From: CAWCXF01 sp963799455
GTDB taxonomy: Bacteria; Pseudomonadota; Alphaproteobacteria; Rhodobacterales; Rhodobacteraceae
Assembly (NCBI GenBank): GCA_963799455.1
Contig: CAWCXF010000008.1
Coordinates: 992,001 to 1,056,000, forward strand
Direction of reading: 5' to 3'
Length of the DNA: 64,000 bases
The stretch's first letter is position 1; every line of letters begins with the position of its first letter. The position numbers and the translations under genes are program-made. The notes beneath the pieces are model-generated. The model did no database searches and was not told the DNA's origin. It saw only the letters and a program-made list of their open reading frames with translations. Positions 8,263 through 16,208 of the stretch are shown here, in pieces.

Positions 8263-8994
8263 ATGGACGCCTACGAGATCATCGGCGAGGGGCGCCCGGG
8301 CCCCTGGCTCGTCACCTGCGACCACGCCTCCAACGCGGTGCCCGCTGAGGTCCGCGGCGGAGACCTCGGGCTGCCCTCGTCCGAGATGGCGCGCCACATC
8401 GCCTACGACGTGGGCGCCCAGGGCGTGGCGCTGGCGCTCGCGGAGGCGCTCGACGCGCCGGCGATCGCCACGCGCTTCTCGCGCCTCGTCATCGACCCCA
8501 ACCGCGGCGAGGACGACCCGACGCTGGTCATGCGCCTTTACGACGGCACCGTCGTGCCGGGCAACCGCGACGCCGACGCGGCGGAGGTCGAGCGGCGCCT
8601 GAACGCCTACCACCGCCCCTACCACGCCGCGCTGGGGCGGCTGACGGCGCGCGAGGGCATCGTGATGGTGGCGATCCACTCCTTCACGCCGCGGCTCAAC
8701 GGGCATCCGCCGCGGCCCTGGCACGTCGGCGTGCTCTCGGCCTGGGACCGGCGGCTCGCCGACCCGCTGCTGGCGCGGCTCGCGGCCGAGCCCGACCTCG
8801 CGGTGGGCGACAACGAGCCCTATGGGGGTCACCTGCCGGGCGACAGCGTGGACCGCCACGCGCTGCGCCACGGCCGGCCCAACGCGCTGGTGGAGATCCG
8901 CCACGACCTGATCCGGGAGGCGCAGCAGCAGCGCGACTGGGGGCTGCGGCTCGCGCGCCACCTTGAAGCGGCCCGCGCCGCGGCCGATCTCTGA
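8263..8994 (+). CDS. N-formylglutamate amidohydrolase family protein
   Basis: A 243-residue member of the N-formylglutamate amidohydrolase (HutG-like, PF05013) family. Seen: VTCDHASNAVP near residue 21, FSRLVIDPNRGEDD near residue 71 and the histidine-containing MVAIHSFTPRLNG near residue 134, which correspond to the conserved metal-site blocks; GHLPGDSVDRHALRHGRPNALVEIR follows. True HutG hydrolyses N-formylglutamate in histidine degradation. No other hut gene lies nearby, so the substrate here is uncertain. It is divergent from pyk and followed 22 bases later by the DUF1244 gene, with which it probably forms an operon. Confidence 0.88.
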   Translation: MDAYEIIGEGRPGPWLVTCDHASNAVPAEVRGGDLGLPSSEMARHIAYDVGAQGVALALAEALDAPAIATRFSRLVIDPNRGEDDPTLVMRLYDGTVVPGNRDADAAEVERRLNAYHRPYHAALGRLTAREGIVMVAIHSFTPRLNGHPPRPWHVGVLSAWDRRLADPLLARLAAEPDLAVGDNEPYGGHLPGDSVDRHALRHGRPNALVEIRHDLIREAQQQRDWGLRLARHLEAARAAADL

Positions 8995-9016
8995 GGAGAG
9001 CCAGGAGGAGGACGCC

Positions 9017-9343
9017 ATGGACGACCCAACCCGACCGGAGCTGCGGTCCGAGGCCACCCGAACCGAGCTGGAGGCGGCGGCCTTCCGCCGCCTGCGCGCG
9101 CATCTCCAGCAGGAGCGCCCCGACGTGCAGAACATCGACCTGATGAACCTCGCCGGGTTCTGCCGCAACTGCCTCTCGCGCTGGTACCAGGAGGCCGCCG
9201 AGGAGCGCGGGCTGCCCGTCGGCCGCGAGGAGGCGCGCGAGGCGTTCTACGGCATGCCCTACGAGGACTGGCGCTCGCGCCACCAGCGCGAGGCGACGCC
9301 CCAGCAGATCGAGGATTTCGGTCAGTCCTACAACGAGCGCTGA
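9017..9343 (+). CDS. DUF1244 family protein
   Basis: A 108-residue soluble protein of the DUF1244 family (Sinorhizobium SMc04008-like). The hallmarks are visible: AFRRLRAHLQQERPDVQNIDLMNLAGFCRNCLSRWY in the first half, then EAREAFYGMPYEDWRSRHQREATPQQ. The family contains a conserved FCRNCL pair of cysteines that may bind a metal. No enzymatic role has been established to my knowledge. GAGGAGG stands 6-12 bases before the ATG; the frame is open upstream into the amidohydrolase. It ends 63 bases before the convergent permease gene. Confidence 0.88.
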   Translation: MDDPTRPELRSEATRTELEAAAFRRLRAHLQQERPDVQNIDLMNLAGFCRNCLSRWYQEAAEERGLPVGREEAREAFYGMPYEDWRSRHQREATPQQIEDFGQSYNER

Positions 9344-9406
9344 GTCCACGCGCGGGCCCCCGCCGGGGTGGCGGCGCACGGCCCGCGGCGACGGGGCCGA
9401 GCGCCC

Positions 9407-10603
9407 CTACTCCGCCGGATCGCTCTTCGCCGCCGCCGCCTCGTCGGCCGGGGTGATCTCGCGCTCCTCTCCGCGCGCGGAGAGGAAGTCGCCGAAGGGC
9501 TGGAGCGCCGGGATGTGCTCGCACAGCGTGCGGACCGCCACCAGCACCGGGGTCGCCACCAGCATGCCGACCACCGACCAAAGCCACGCCCAGAGCGTCA
9601 CCGAGATGAACACCACCACGATGTTGAGCCGCAAGCTGCGGCCGACGAAGTAGGGCGTGACGAACTGACCCTCGATGGAGGTGCACAGGAAGTAGATAGC
9701 GCCCGCGGCGAACGCCATGCCGATCGTGTCGAGGCTGACGATGGCGACCGCCGTGGCGATCGCGACGCCCACCACGGCGCCGACATAGGGCACGAAGTTG
9801 AACAGGAACCCGATCACCCCGAAGAGGAGCGGCGTCGGCATTCCGATGGCCCACATCGAGAGCCCGATCGCGACGCCCAGCCCGGCGTTGATGGCGGCGA
9901 TGGTCAAGAGGTAGCGCGACAGCCGCCGCTCGATGTCGAAGGCGATGCGCACCGCGCGCCGCTTGTCCGAGAAGCGCGGGATGACGTGGACGATCTTCTC
10001 GTAGAACATGTCGCCCGAGGCCAGCAGGAAGAACAGCAGCACCAGCGTCAGCACGAACTGTGCCAGGACGGCCGGCGCCGTCACCGCCACGGTCATGGCC
10101 GCGCCCTGCCCCTCGACCACCACGCGCTGGGGCGCGTCGTCGCCGGCGGCGGCGGCGGCGTCGGTGGTGGCCTCGTTGGCGGGGCTGCCGCCGGTGGCGA
10201 TCTGATCGACCTGGGCCGCGACATCGGCCACGTCCTGGGCGGCGCCTTGCAGGTCGGCGAGCTTGCTCTGGACCTCGGCGGCGATGCGCGGGGCATCGTC
10301 CACGAGGTTGGCGACGGGGACCGCGAGCATCACCGTCAGGACGAGGAGGATCGTGACCAAGGCCCCCACGATCAGCGCCGCGGCGAAGCCCGCGGCGATC
10401 CCGACCCTCTCCATCGTCCGGCGCACCGGGCTGAAGACCAGCGTGAGCAGGAACGCCAGGACCACCGGCATCAGGAAGGCCTGGGCGTAGGTGATCGCCC
10501 CCATCGCCATGAGGACGAAGATGCCGATCACCGCCCAGCGCGGCGCGGAGCTCGGCCTTGGCTCCACGGCCACGGCCACGGGCTCGCCCGACTGATCCAC
10601 CAT
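9407..10603 (-). CDS. AI-2E family (PerM/TqsA-type) permease, second copy
   Basis: A 398-residue membrane protein of the AI-2E transporter family, distinct from the copy at 4.5 kb. Seen: N-terminal helices (AVIGIFVLMAMGAITYAQAF and LMPVVLAFLLTLVFSPVRR), a central region with a coiled-coil-like stretch (AEVQSKLADLQGAAQDVADV), and the C-terminal core with FGVIGFLFNFVPYVGAVVGV, QFVTPYFVGRSLRLNIVVVF and LWSVVGMLVATPVLVAVRTL. A short acidic-alanine tail ends the protein. AGGGGGAG lies 8 bases upstream of the chosen ATG; an in-frame ATG at 10681 is less well placed. Transported substrate is unknown. Confidence 0.87.
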   Translation of the reverse strand: MVDQSGEPVAVAVEPRPSSAPRWAVIGIFVLMAMGAITYAQAFLMPVVLAFLLTLVFSPVRRTMERVGIAAGFAAALIVGALVTILLVLTVMLAVPVANLVDDAPRIAAEVQSKLADLQGAAQDVADVAAQVDQIATGGSPANEATTDAAAAAGDDAPQRVVVEGQGAAMTVAVTAPAVLAQFVLTLVLLFFLLASGDMFYEKIVHVIPRFSDKRRAVRIAFDIERRLSRYLLTIAAINAGLGVAIGLSMWAIGMPTPLLFGVIGFLFNFVPYVGAVVGVAIATAVAIVSLDTIGMAFAAGAIYFLCTSIEGQFVTPYFVGRSLRLNIVVVFISVTLWAWLWSVVGMLVATPVLVAVRTLCEHIPALQPFGDFLSARGEEREITPADEAAAAKSDPAE

Positions 10604-10735
10604 CGCGCCGCGCTCCCCCTGCCGTGACCGAGGCGCAACGGTAGCGCGGTTCGGCGGGTTCCGCCTTAAGTCCTTTGACATAGGCTCGATGGCGCCTGCC
10701 GTCCTTTCGAACGCGCCCTCCGCGCGAGGGCCGGC

Positions 10736-11590
10736 TCAGAGCGCCGCCGCGCGGCTCTCCTCGACGTAGATCTCGCGCAGCCGCCTCGCCACCGGGCCGG
10801 GCGAGCCCCCGCCCACCTCGCGCCCGTCGATCCGCACCACCGGCATCACGAAGCTCGACGCCGAGGTGACGAAGGCCTCGGCCGCGTCCTGCGCCTCGCG
10901 GAGCGTGAAGGGCCGCTCCTCCACCTTCATCTGCGACTCGCGCGCCATCCTGAGCACGGCCGCGCGCGTGATGCCGTGCAGGATCTCCTCGCCCAGATGG
11001 CGTGTCACGATCGTGCCGTCCCTCGTCACGATGTAGGCGTTGTTCGAGGTGCCCTCGGTCACGAAGCCGTCCTCGACCATCCAGGCGTCGTCGGCCCCCT
11101 GGCGCTTCGCCATCATCTTGCCCATCGAGGGGTAGAGGAGCTGCACCGTCTTGATGTCGCGCCGCCCCCAGCGGCGGTCGGGGATCGAGATCACCGAGAG
11201 CCCCCGCTCCGCCGCGGGGCTGTCGATCAGCGCCTTCGCCTGGGTGAACATCACCAGCGTCGGGGAGGGATCCTCGGGATAGGCGAAGTCGCGGTCGGCA
11301 GCACCCCGGGTGACCTGGAGGTAGACCAGCCCCTCCTCGACGCGGTTGCGCGCCACCAGCTCGCGGTGGATGGCGAGCAGCGCCTCGTCGGTGGCGGGCG
11401 AGGGCATGTCGAGCGCCGCGAGCGACCGGCGCAGGCGCGCGCAGTGGCCCGCGAAGTCGATCAGCCGCCCGTCGAGCACCGAGGTGACCTCGTAGACCGC
11501 GTCGGCGAAGAGGAAGCCGCGGTCGAAGACCGAGACGCGCGCCTCGGCTTCGGGAAGGTAGTCGCCGTCGACGTGGACGATGCGGGTCAT
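10736..11590 (-). CDS. dat: D-amino-acid aminotransferase (fold-type IV PLP enzyme)
   Basis: Interconverts D-amino acids and 2-oxo acids (for example D-alanine plus 2-oxoglutarate to pyruvate plus D-glutamate). The 284-residue protein shows the fold-IV features: VFDRGFLFADAVYEVTSVLDG near residue 21, the PLP-lysine region RRDIKTVQLLYPSMGKMMAK around residue 145, VTEGTSNNAYIV and the C-terminal SASSFVMPVVRIDG. Its start ATG overlaps the TGA of the upstream Nudix gene by the sequence ATGA, so the two are translationally coupled. It closes the operon dgcN-dgcA-nudix-dat, which supports a role in D-glutamate turnover. A branched-chain aminotransferase is less likely given the D-specific context. 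Confidence 0.88.
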   Translation of the reverse strand: MTRIVHVDGDYLPEAEARVSVFDRGFLFADAVYEVTSVLDGRLIDFAGHCARLRRSLAALDMPSPATDEALLAIHRELVARNRVEEGLVYLQVTRGAADRDFAYPEDPSPTLVMFTQAKALIDSPAAERGLSVISIPDRRWGRRDIKTVQLLYPSMGKMMAKRQGADDAWMVEDGFVTEGTSNNAYIVTRDGTIVTRHLGEEILHGITRAAVLRMARESQMKVEERPFTLREAQDAAEAFVTSASSFVMPVVRIDGREVGGGSPGPVARRLREIYVEESRAAAL

Positions 11591-12198
11591 GGGGCCTCCT
11601 CGGGGCGCGGGCTCGCCGGGCCGAAGATGCGCAGCGCGGCGTGTTGCAGCAGCATGATGGTCTTGGCGTCGCGGATGCGGCCGTCCGAGACCATCGCCAT
11701 GGCCTCGTCGAAGGGCAGCTCCAGCACGCCGATGTCCTCGCCCTCGGCGGCCAGCCCGCCGCCCTCGGACACGCGGTCGTCCTGAGAATAGGCCGCGACG
11801 AAGCAGTGCAGCCGCTCGGTGACGGAGCCGGGGCTCGTGAAGGCGTCGAACACGAGCCGCGGCTCGCGCACGCGGTATCCCGTCTCCTCCTCGGCCTCGC
11901 GGCGGACGCGCTCGGCCGGGTCGGCCTCGTCGAGCAGCCCCGCGGGCGTCTCGATCAGCAGGTCGTCATGGCCGTTCACGAAGGCCGGGTAGCGGAACTG
12001 CCGCGTCAGGATCACGGTGCGGCGGCCGGGATCGTAGAGCAGCACCGTCGCGCCGTCGCCGCGGTCGTAGGTCTCGCGCGGCGACTCCTGCCAGGCGCCG
12101 TCGGCGCGGCGGAACGCCACCACGGTCTTCCTGAGGACGGCCCAGTCGTCGGACAGCGTCTCGACGCGCACCACCCGGACCCGGTCCGCGAGGCTCAT
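11587..12198 (-). CDS. Nudix hydrolase, NudK/ADP-sugar pyrophosphatase type
   Basis: A 203-residue Nudix protein. Seen: an N-terminal strand region (VVRVETLSDDWAVLRKTVVA), RQFRYPAFVNGHDDLLIETPAGLLDE, then the Nudix box with RREAEEETGY; the spacing before RE is slightly shorter than canonical. SPGSVTERLHCFVAAY follows, typical of GDP-mannose or ADP-ribose pyrophosphatases of the NudK group. It hydrolyses nucleoside diphosphates linked to another moiety; the actual substrate cannot be read from sequence. Start and stop codons overlap dgcA and dat respectively by ATGA, so it is embedded in the D-amino-acid operon, though its link with that pathway is not obvious. Confidence 0.87.
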   Translation of the reverse strand: MSLADRVRVVRVETLSDDWAVLRKTVVAFRRADGAWQESPRETYDRGDGATVLLYDPGRRTVILTRQFRYPAFVNGHDDLLIETPAGLLDEADPAERVRREAEEETGYRVREPRLVFDAFTSPGSVTERLHCFVAAYSQDDRVSEGGGLAAEGEDIGVLELPFDEAMAMVSDGRIRDAKTIMLLQHAALRIFGPASPRPEEAP

Positions 12199-13184
12199 CC
12201 CCACAGCGCCGCGTCGGGCGGGTGCACGCCCGCCTCGTCGTAGCGAAGCGGCGCCGCGCGGTCGCGCGCGAGCAGGAGCGGGCCGTCGAGGTCGGTGAAG
12301 GCCGCGCCCTGCGCCGCCAGCACCGCGGGCGCCATGGCGAGCGAGGTGCCGACCATGCAGCCCACCATCACGCCGAAGCCCGCGCGGAGGGCCGCCTCGC
12401 GCAGGGCGAGCGCCTCGGTCAGCCCGCCGGCCTTGTCGAGCTTGACGTTCACGAGGTCGTAGCGGCCCGCGAGGCCCGCCAGCGAGGCGCGGTCGTGGCA
12501 GGACTCGTCGGCGCAGACCGGCACGGGCCGCGCGATCTCCGCGAGCGCCTCGTCCTCGCCCGCGGGCAGGGGCTGCTCGACCATGGCGACGCCGAGGCGC
12601 GCCAGATGCGGGGCGAGGTCGGCGTAGGCGTCCACGCCCCAGCCCTCGTTGGCGTCCACGATCAGGCGCGCGCGCGGCGCGCCCTCGCGCACCGCCTCCA
12701 GGCGCGGCATGTCGCCCTGCGCCCCGAGCTTGACCTTGAGGAGCGGGCGGTGGGCGTTCTCGGCGGCCTGCGCGCGCATCGCGCCGGGCTCGTCGAGCGA
12801 CAGCGTGTAGGCCGTCACCTGCGGCCCCGGCTCGGGCAGCCCCGCGATCGCCCAGGCGCGCCGACCGGCGCGCTTGGCCTCCCAATCCCACAGCGCGCAG
12901 TCCACGGCGTTGCGCGCGGCCCCCGGCGGCAGCGCCTCGGCCAGCGCCTCGCGGGGGCGCTCGCCCAGGGCGCCCGCGTCGAGCCCCTCGATCTGCGCCG
13001 TCACGCTCGCGGGCGTCTCGCCGTAGCGCGCATAGGGCACGCACTCGCCACGGCCCCGATGGACGCCGTCGGAGACGGTGACGGTGAGCACCCGCGCCTC
13101 GCTCCGCGTGCCGCGCGAGATGATGAAGGCGCGCGCGAGCGCGAAGGCCTCCTCGCGCACCGCGATGGAGACGCCGGCGCTCAT
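12195..13184 (-). CDS. dgcA: N-acetyl-D-glutamate racemase DgcA (enolase superfamily)
   Basis: A 329-residue enolase-superfamily protein of the dipeptide epimerase/DgcA group. Seen: the N-terminal capping domain (VSDGVHRGRGECVPYARYGE), then the barrel with the catalytic KVKL motif (PLLKVKLGAQGD), metal ligands in LIVDANEGW, VEQPL and CADES, and the second catalytic lysine in NVKLDKAGG. DgcA is known to racemise N-acetyl-D-glutamate to the L form after DgcN has acylated D-glutamate. The upstream dgcN gene supports this over an L-Ala-D/L-Glu epimerase, its closest relative. The frame extends 56 codons further upstream, but MSAGVSIAV is the likely start. Confidence 0.87.
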   Translation of the reverse strand: MSAGVSIAVREEAFALARAFIISRGTRSEARVLTVTVSDGVHRGRGECVPYARYGETPASVTAQIEGLDAGALGERPREALAEALPPGAARNAVDCALWDWEAKRAGRRAWAIAGLPEPGPQVTAYTLSLDEPGAMRAQAAENAHRPLLKVKLGAQGDMPRLEAVREGAPRARLIVDANEGWGVDAYADLAPHLARLGVAMVEQPLPAGEDEALAEIARPVPVCADESCHDRASLAGLAGRYDLVNVKLDKAGGLTEALALREAALRAGFGVMVGCMVGTSLAMAPAVLAAQGAAFTDLDGPLLLARDRAAPLRYDEAGVHPPDAALWG

Positions 13185-13560
13185 GCGCTGGCGCGACGGG
13201 CGGCGTCTGGCCCGCGGGCGGCGTGGGAGGCCCCCTCCCGGTCCGCGCGACGGTCCGGAAGGGGACGGCCCGGTCCACGTGCCCCCGAGGCCGGGTGGCG
13301 CCGGCCGCGCGGCGATCCGGGCCACGACGCCTCCGCCCCTGCGCTCGCGCATGATGCGAAGGCCGGGGGGCGGGTCGCGGCGCGCGTCCCTGCCGACGAG
13401 CGCGTCGCGCTCGCGCCAGCCTGTCCCCTGCGAACCGCGCGCCCTGCCACCGTGCGCCCCTCGCCGGCGGAGACCGTCGATGAGGGGTCCGACGCCCGCG
13501 CGCGCGCGACGGCCCTGGCCGCCGGGCGCCGTCCCGTCGCTCCTGCGTGCCGCGACGCCC
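13185..13560. other. Gene-free spacer within the dgc operon
   Basis: About 375 bases of extremely GC-rich sequence separate dgcN from dgcA, which are on the same strand. No conserved protein is recognisable in any frame, although the dgcA frame stays open through much of it. I see no obvious terminator or tRNA. Confidence 0.6.
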
Positions 13561-14556
13561 TCACGGCAGCGCGTCCACGAGCGGGCCCGCGCCGAAGCGC
13601 ACCGGGTCGGTCGCGGGCAGGCGAAGGCGCGCCTCGATCTGCTCGCAGCACGCCCTCGCCTCGTCCTCGCCCAAGCTGCGGGTGTTGACCGAGACGCCCG
13701 TCACCGCGCAGTCGGGGTTGGCGATCCGCGCCAGCCCCAGCGCCATGTCGCGGAGATCCTCCAGGGGCGGGATCGGGTGGTGGGGCAGCCCGCGCATGTG
13801 GGTGCGGGTGGGCTCGTGCGCCAGGATCAGCGCGTCGGGGCGCCCGCCGTGGATCAAGGCCAGCGTCACGCCCGAGTAGGAGACGTGCCAGAGGCTCCCC
13901 TGCCCCTCGATCAGATCCCAGTGGTCGGGCTCGTTGTCGGGCGTCAGCCACTCGACGGCGCCGGCCATGAAGTCGGCCACCACCGCGTCGAGCGGCACCC
14001 CCTCGCCCGCGACCAGGATCCCCGTCTGGCCGGTGGCGCGGAAGGTGGCGGGGACGCCTCGCCCGCGCATCTCCGCCTCCATCGCCATCGCGGTGTACAT
14101 CTTGCCGACCGAGCAGTCGGTGCCCACCGCGAGGCAGCGCCTGCCCGAGCGCGGCTTGCCCTCGGCGATGGGATAGGCCCGCGTCGGCACCCGCACGTCG
14201 TGCAGCGCGCCGCCGTGGGCGCGGGCGGCCTCGACCAGGCTCGGCTCGTCCGAGAGGCGGTGGTGGAGCCCCGAGGCGAGGTCGTAGCCCAGCTCCAGCG
14301 CCCGGCGCAGCACCGCGATCCAGCTCCCGGCGATCGTGCCGCCGCGGTTGGCGACGCCCACGACGAGGGTGCGGGCACCCCTCTCGCGCCCCTCCTCCAG
14401 GCTCGTCTCGGGCAGCCCCAGATCGACCCCGCAGCCGGGCAGCCTCATCTGGCCCACCGCGCGCTCGGGCCGCCAGTCGCGGATGCCGACGGCGACCTTG
14501 GCCGCCAGGAGGTCGGGCGCGTCGCCCAGGAACAGCAGGTAGGGGGTCGGGATCAT
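13561..14556 (-). CDS. dgcN: N-acyltransferase DgcN (DUF1611 family)
   Basis: A 331-residue DUF1611 protein. Seen: N-terminal domain with PYLLFLGDAPDLLAAKVAVG, GVANRGGTIAGSWI and ASGLHHRL, and a C-terminal nucleotide-binding domain with the P-loop-like AVGTDCSVGKMYTAMAMEAE near residue 145, FRATGQTGILVAGEGVPLDA, and IEGQGSLWHVSYSGVTLALIHG. DgcN acylates D-glutamate in the D-glutamate catabolic route, handing the product to DgcA. It is the promoter-proximal gene of the set dgcN-dgcA-nudix-dat. The length fits the family. Confidence 0.87.
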   Translation of the reverse strand: MIPTPYLLFLGDAPDLLAAKVAVGIRDWRPERAVGQMRLPGCGVDLGLPETSLEEGRERGARTLVVGVANRGGTIAGSWIAVLRRALELGYDLASGLHHRLSDEPSLVEAARAHGGALHDVRVPTRAYPIAEGKPRSGRRCLAVGTDCSVGKMYTAMAMEAEMRGRGVPATFRATGQTGILVAGEGVPLDAVVADFMAGAVEWLTPDNEPDHWDLIEGQGSLWHVSYSGVTLALIHGGRPDALILAHEPTRTHMRGLPHHPIPPLEDLRDMALGLARIANPDCAVTGVSVNTRSLGEDEARACCEQIEARLRLPATDPVRFGAGPLVDALP

Positions 14557-15177
14557 GGGGCGCCGTCGCTCCTGGACCGATTCGCCCGCGCAGCATAGGG
14601 CGCGCACGGCCGGGCGCATCCCGTTCGATCCCGCCCACGCCGGGAACGCGCCGGGCGGTCCCGCCTCAGGCGCGGGGGTCCGTGGCGCGACCGCGCGGTG
14701 GCGAGGCCGGAGGCGGCCGCGCGCGGGCGGTTGCGCGGGGCCGCGGGGGGCTGTAGCGCGGTGGCGCCATGGACCGCCCGAGCCCAGCCCAGCCCAGCCT
14801 CGACGTGCTCGGCGCGCTCGGCGCGCCGCCGCGCCGGGGCGGGCGCCCGAGGCGGCCCGTCGGGGGACGCCGGCCGAGGCGCGCCGCTCCCCCGGCCTCC
14901 CGCGCGCCGCGGCGCCCGTCGGCGCAGCTGGCCGCGGCCGTCGGCCGCCGCCTCCTCGCGCTCCGCCGTCGCAGGCGCGAGGCGCTCGGCCGAGCGTGCC
15001 GGCCGCCGCGCGCGCCTCGCCACGTCCCGTGCCGGGCGGGGACCGGGCGCGCCGGGCGGACCGCGCCCGACGGTCCCGCCTCGCCGCCCCCGCCCGCGCA
15101 GGCTTGAGCGCCGATCGGGCGCGGCCGCGCCCGAGCCGGGCGAGAGACCCCAACCCATCACCGAAGAGACCCGTCCC
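14557..15177. other. Gene-free region between dgcN and mcl1
   Basis: About 620 bases between two divergent genes. The sequence is unusually rich in CG/GC steps and has open frames on both strands only because stop codons are rare. The plus-strand frame at 14769-15107 has arginine/proline-rich, non-protein-like composition. Promoters for both flanking genes must lie here, but no consensus elements are clear by eye. Confidence 0.6.
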
Positions 15178-16134
15178 ATGTCCCTGCGCGTCCAGCCCCC
15201 CGCCCCTGCCGTCCCGAACCGCTGCCAGCTCTTCGGGCCGGGCTCGCGGCCCGAGATCTTCGCCAAGATGGCGGCCTCGCCCGCCGACGTGATCAACCTC
15301 GACCTGGAGGACTCGGTGGCGCCCGCCGACAAGGCCGCGGCCCGCGAGGCGGTGGCGCAGGCCACGCGCGAGGTGGACTGGGGCCGCAAGTCGCTCAGCG
15401 TGCGGATCAACGGGCTCGACACGCCCTGGTGGCACCGCGACGTGATCGCGGTGGTCGAGGGTGGCGGCAGGGTGGACCGCATCATGATCCCCAAGCTCGG
15501 CTGCGCCTCGGATGTCTACGCCGTGGACGCGCTGCTGTCGGCCGCCGAGGCCGAGGCGGGGCGCGAGGCGCCGATCGCGCTCGAGGTCATCATCGAGTCG
15601 GCCGCCGGCCTCATGCATGTCGAGGAGATCGCCGCGGCCTCGCCGCGCCTCGTCGCGATGAGCCTGGGTGCCGCGGACTTCGCGGCCTCGATGGGCATGG
15701 CCACCACCGGCATCGGCGGCACGCAGGAGGACTACTACATGCTCCACGACGGGGCGCGCCACTGGGCGGACCCCTGGCACTGGGCGCAGGCGTCGATCGT
15801 CGCGGCCTGCCGCACCCATGGCCTGCTGCCCGTGGACGGCCCCTTCGGCGACTTCTCCGACGACGAGGGCTTCCGCGCCCAGGCGCGGCGCTCGGCCGTG
15901 CTCGGCATGGTCGGCAAGTGGGCGATCCACCCCAAGCAGGTGCGGCTGGCCAACGAGGTCTTCACGCCGCCCGAGGCGGCCGTCGCCGAGGCGCGCGAGA
16001 TCCTCGCCGCGATGGCCGAGGCTGAGGCCTCGGGCGCGGGCGCGGCCGTCTACAAGGGCCGGCTGGTGGACATCGCCTCCGCCCGCCAGGCGGAGGGCAT
16101 CGTGCGCCAGGCCGAGATGATCGCCGCGGGCTGA
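15178..16134 (+). CDS. mcl1: L-malyl-CoA/beta-methylmalyl-CoA lyase
   Basis: Cleaves L-malyl-CoA to acetyl-CoA and glyoxylate, and beta-methylmalyl-CoA to propionyl-CoA and glyoxylate, in the ethylmalonyl-CoA pathway. The 318-residue protein closely follows Rhodobacter Mcl1 as I remember it: NRCQLFGPGSRPEIFAKMAAS, DVINLDLEDSVAP, LSVRINGLDTPWWHRD, LEVIIESAAGLMHVEEIAA, MSLGAADFAASMGM, GIGGTQEDYYMLHDG and MVGKWAIHPKQVRLANEVFTP. The LDLEDSVAP acidic residues bind the metal. Presence of this enzyme implies that acetate or C2 units are assimilated by the ethylmalonyl-CoA cycle rather than glyoxylate shunt alone. Confidence 0.95.
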   Translation: MSLRVQPPAPAVPNRCQLFGPGSRPEIFAKMAASPADVINLDLEDSVAPADKAAAREAVAQATREVDWGRKSLSVRINGLDTPWWHRDVIAVVEGGGRVDRIMIPKLGCASDVYAVDALLSAAEAEAGREAPIALEVIIESAAGLMHVEEIAAASPRLVAMSLGAADFAASMGMATTGIGGTQEDYYMLHDGARHWADPWHWAQASIVAACRTHGLLPVDGPFGDFSDDEGFRAQARRSAVLGMVGKWAIHPKQVRLANEVFTPPEAAVAEAREILAAMAEAEASGAGAAVYKGRLVDIASARQAEGIVRQAEMIAAG

Positions 16135-16208
16135 CGCGCGGCCCCCTTAACCGGACGTTAGGCGTCCCTCGGCGATGGGGGGGGCGCGGGGCGGGGCCGG
16201 AGGCGATC

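Noticed and set aside
10675..10680. TTGACA sequence that looks like a -35 box
   Set aside because: It points rightward on the plus strand, where no plus-strand gene follows for many kilobases, and no matching -10 element is visible.
14769..15107. Possible small gene upstream of mcl1
   Set aside because: The proline/arginine-rich translation has no family resemblance and no ribosome-binding site; treated as non-coding.
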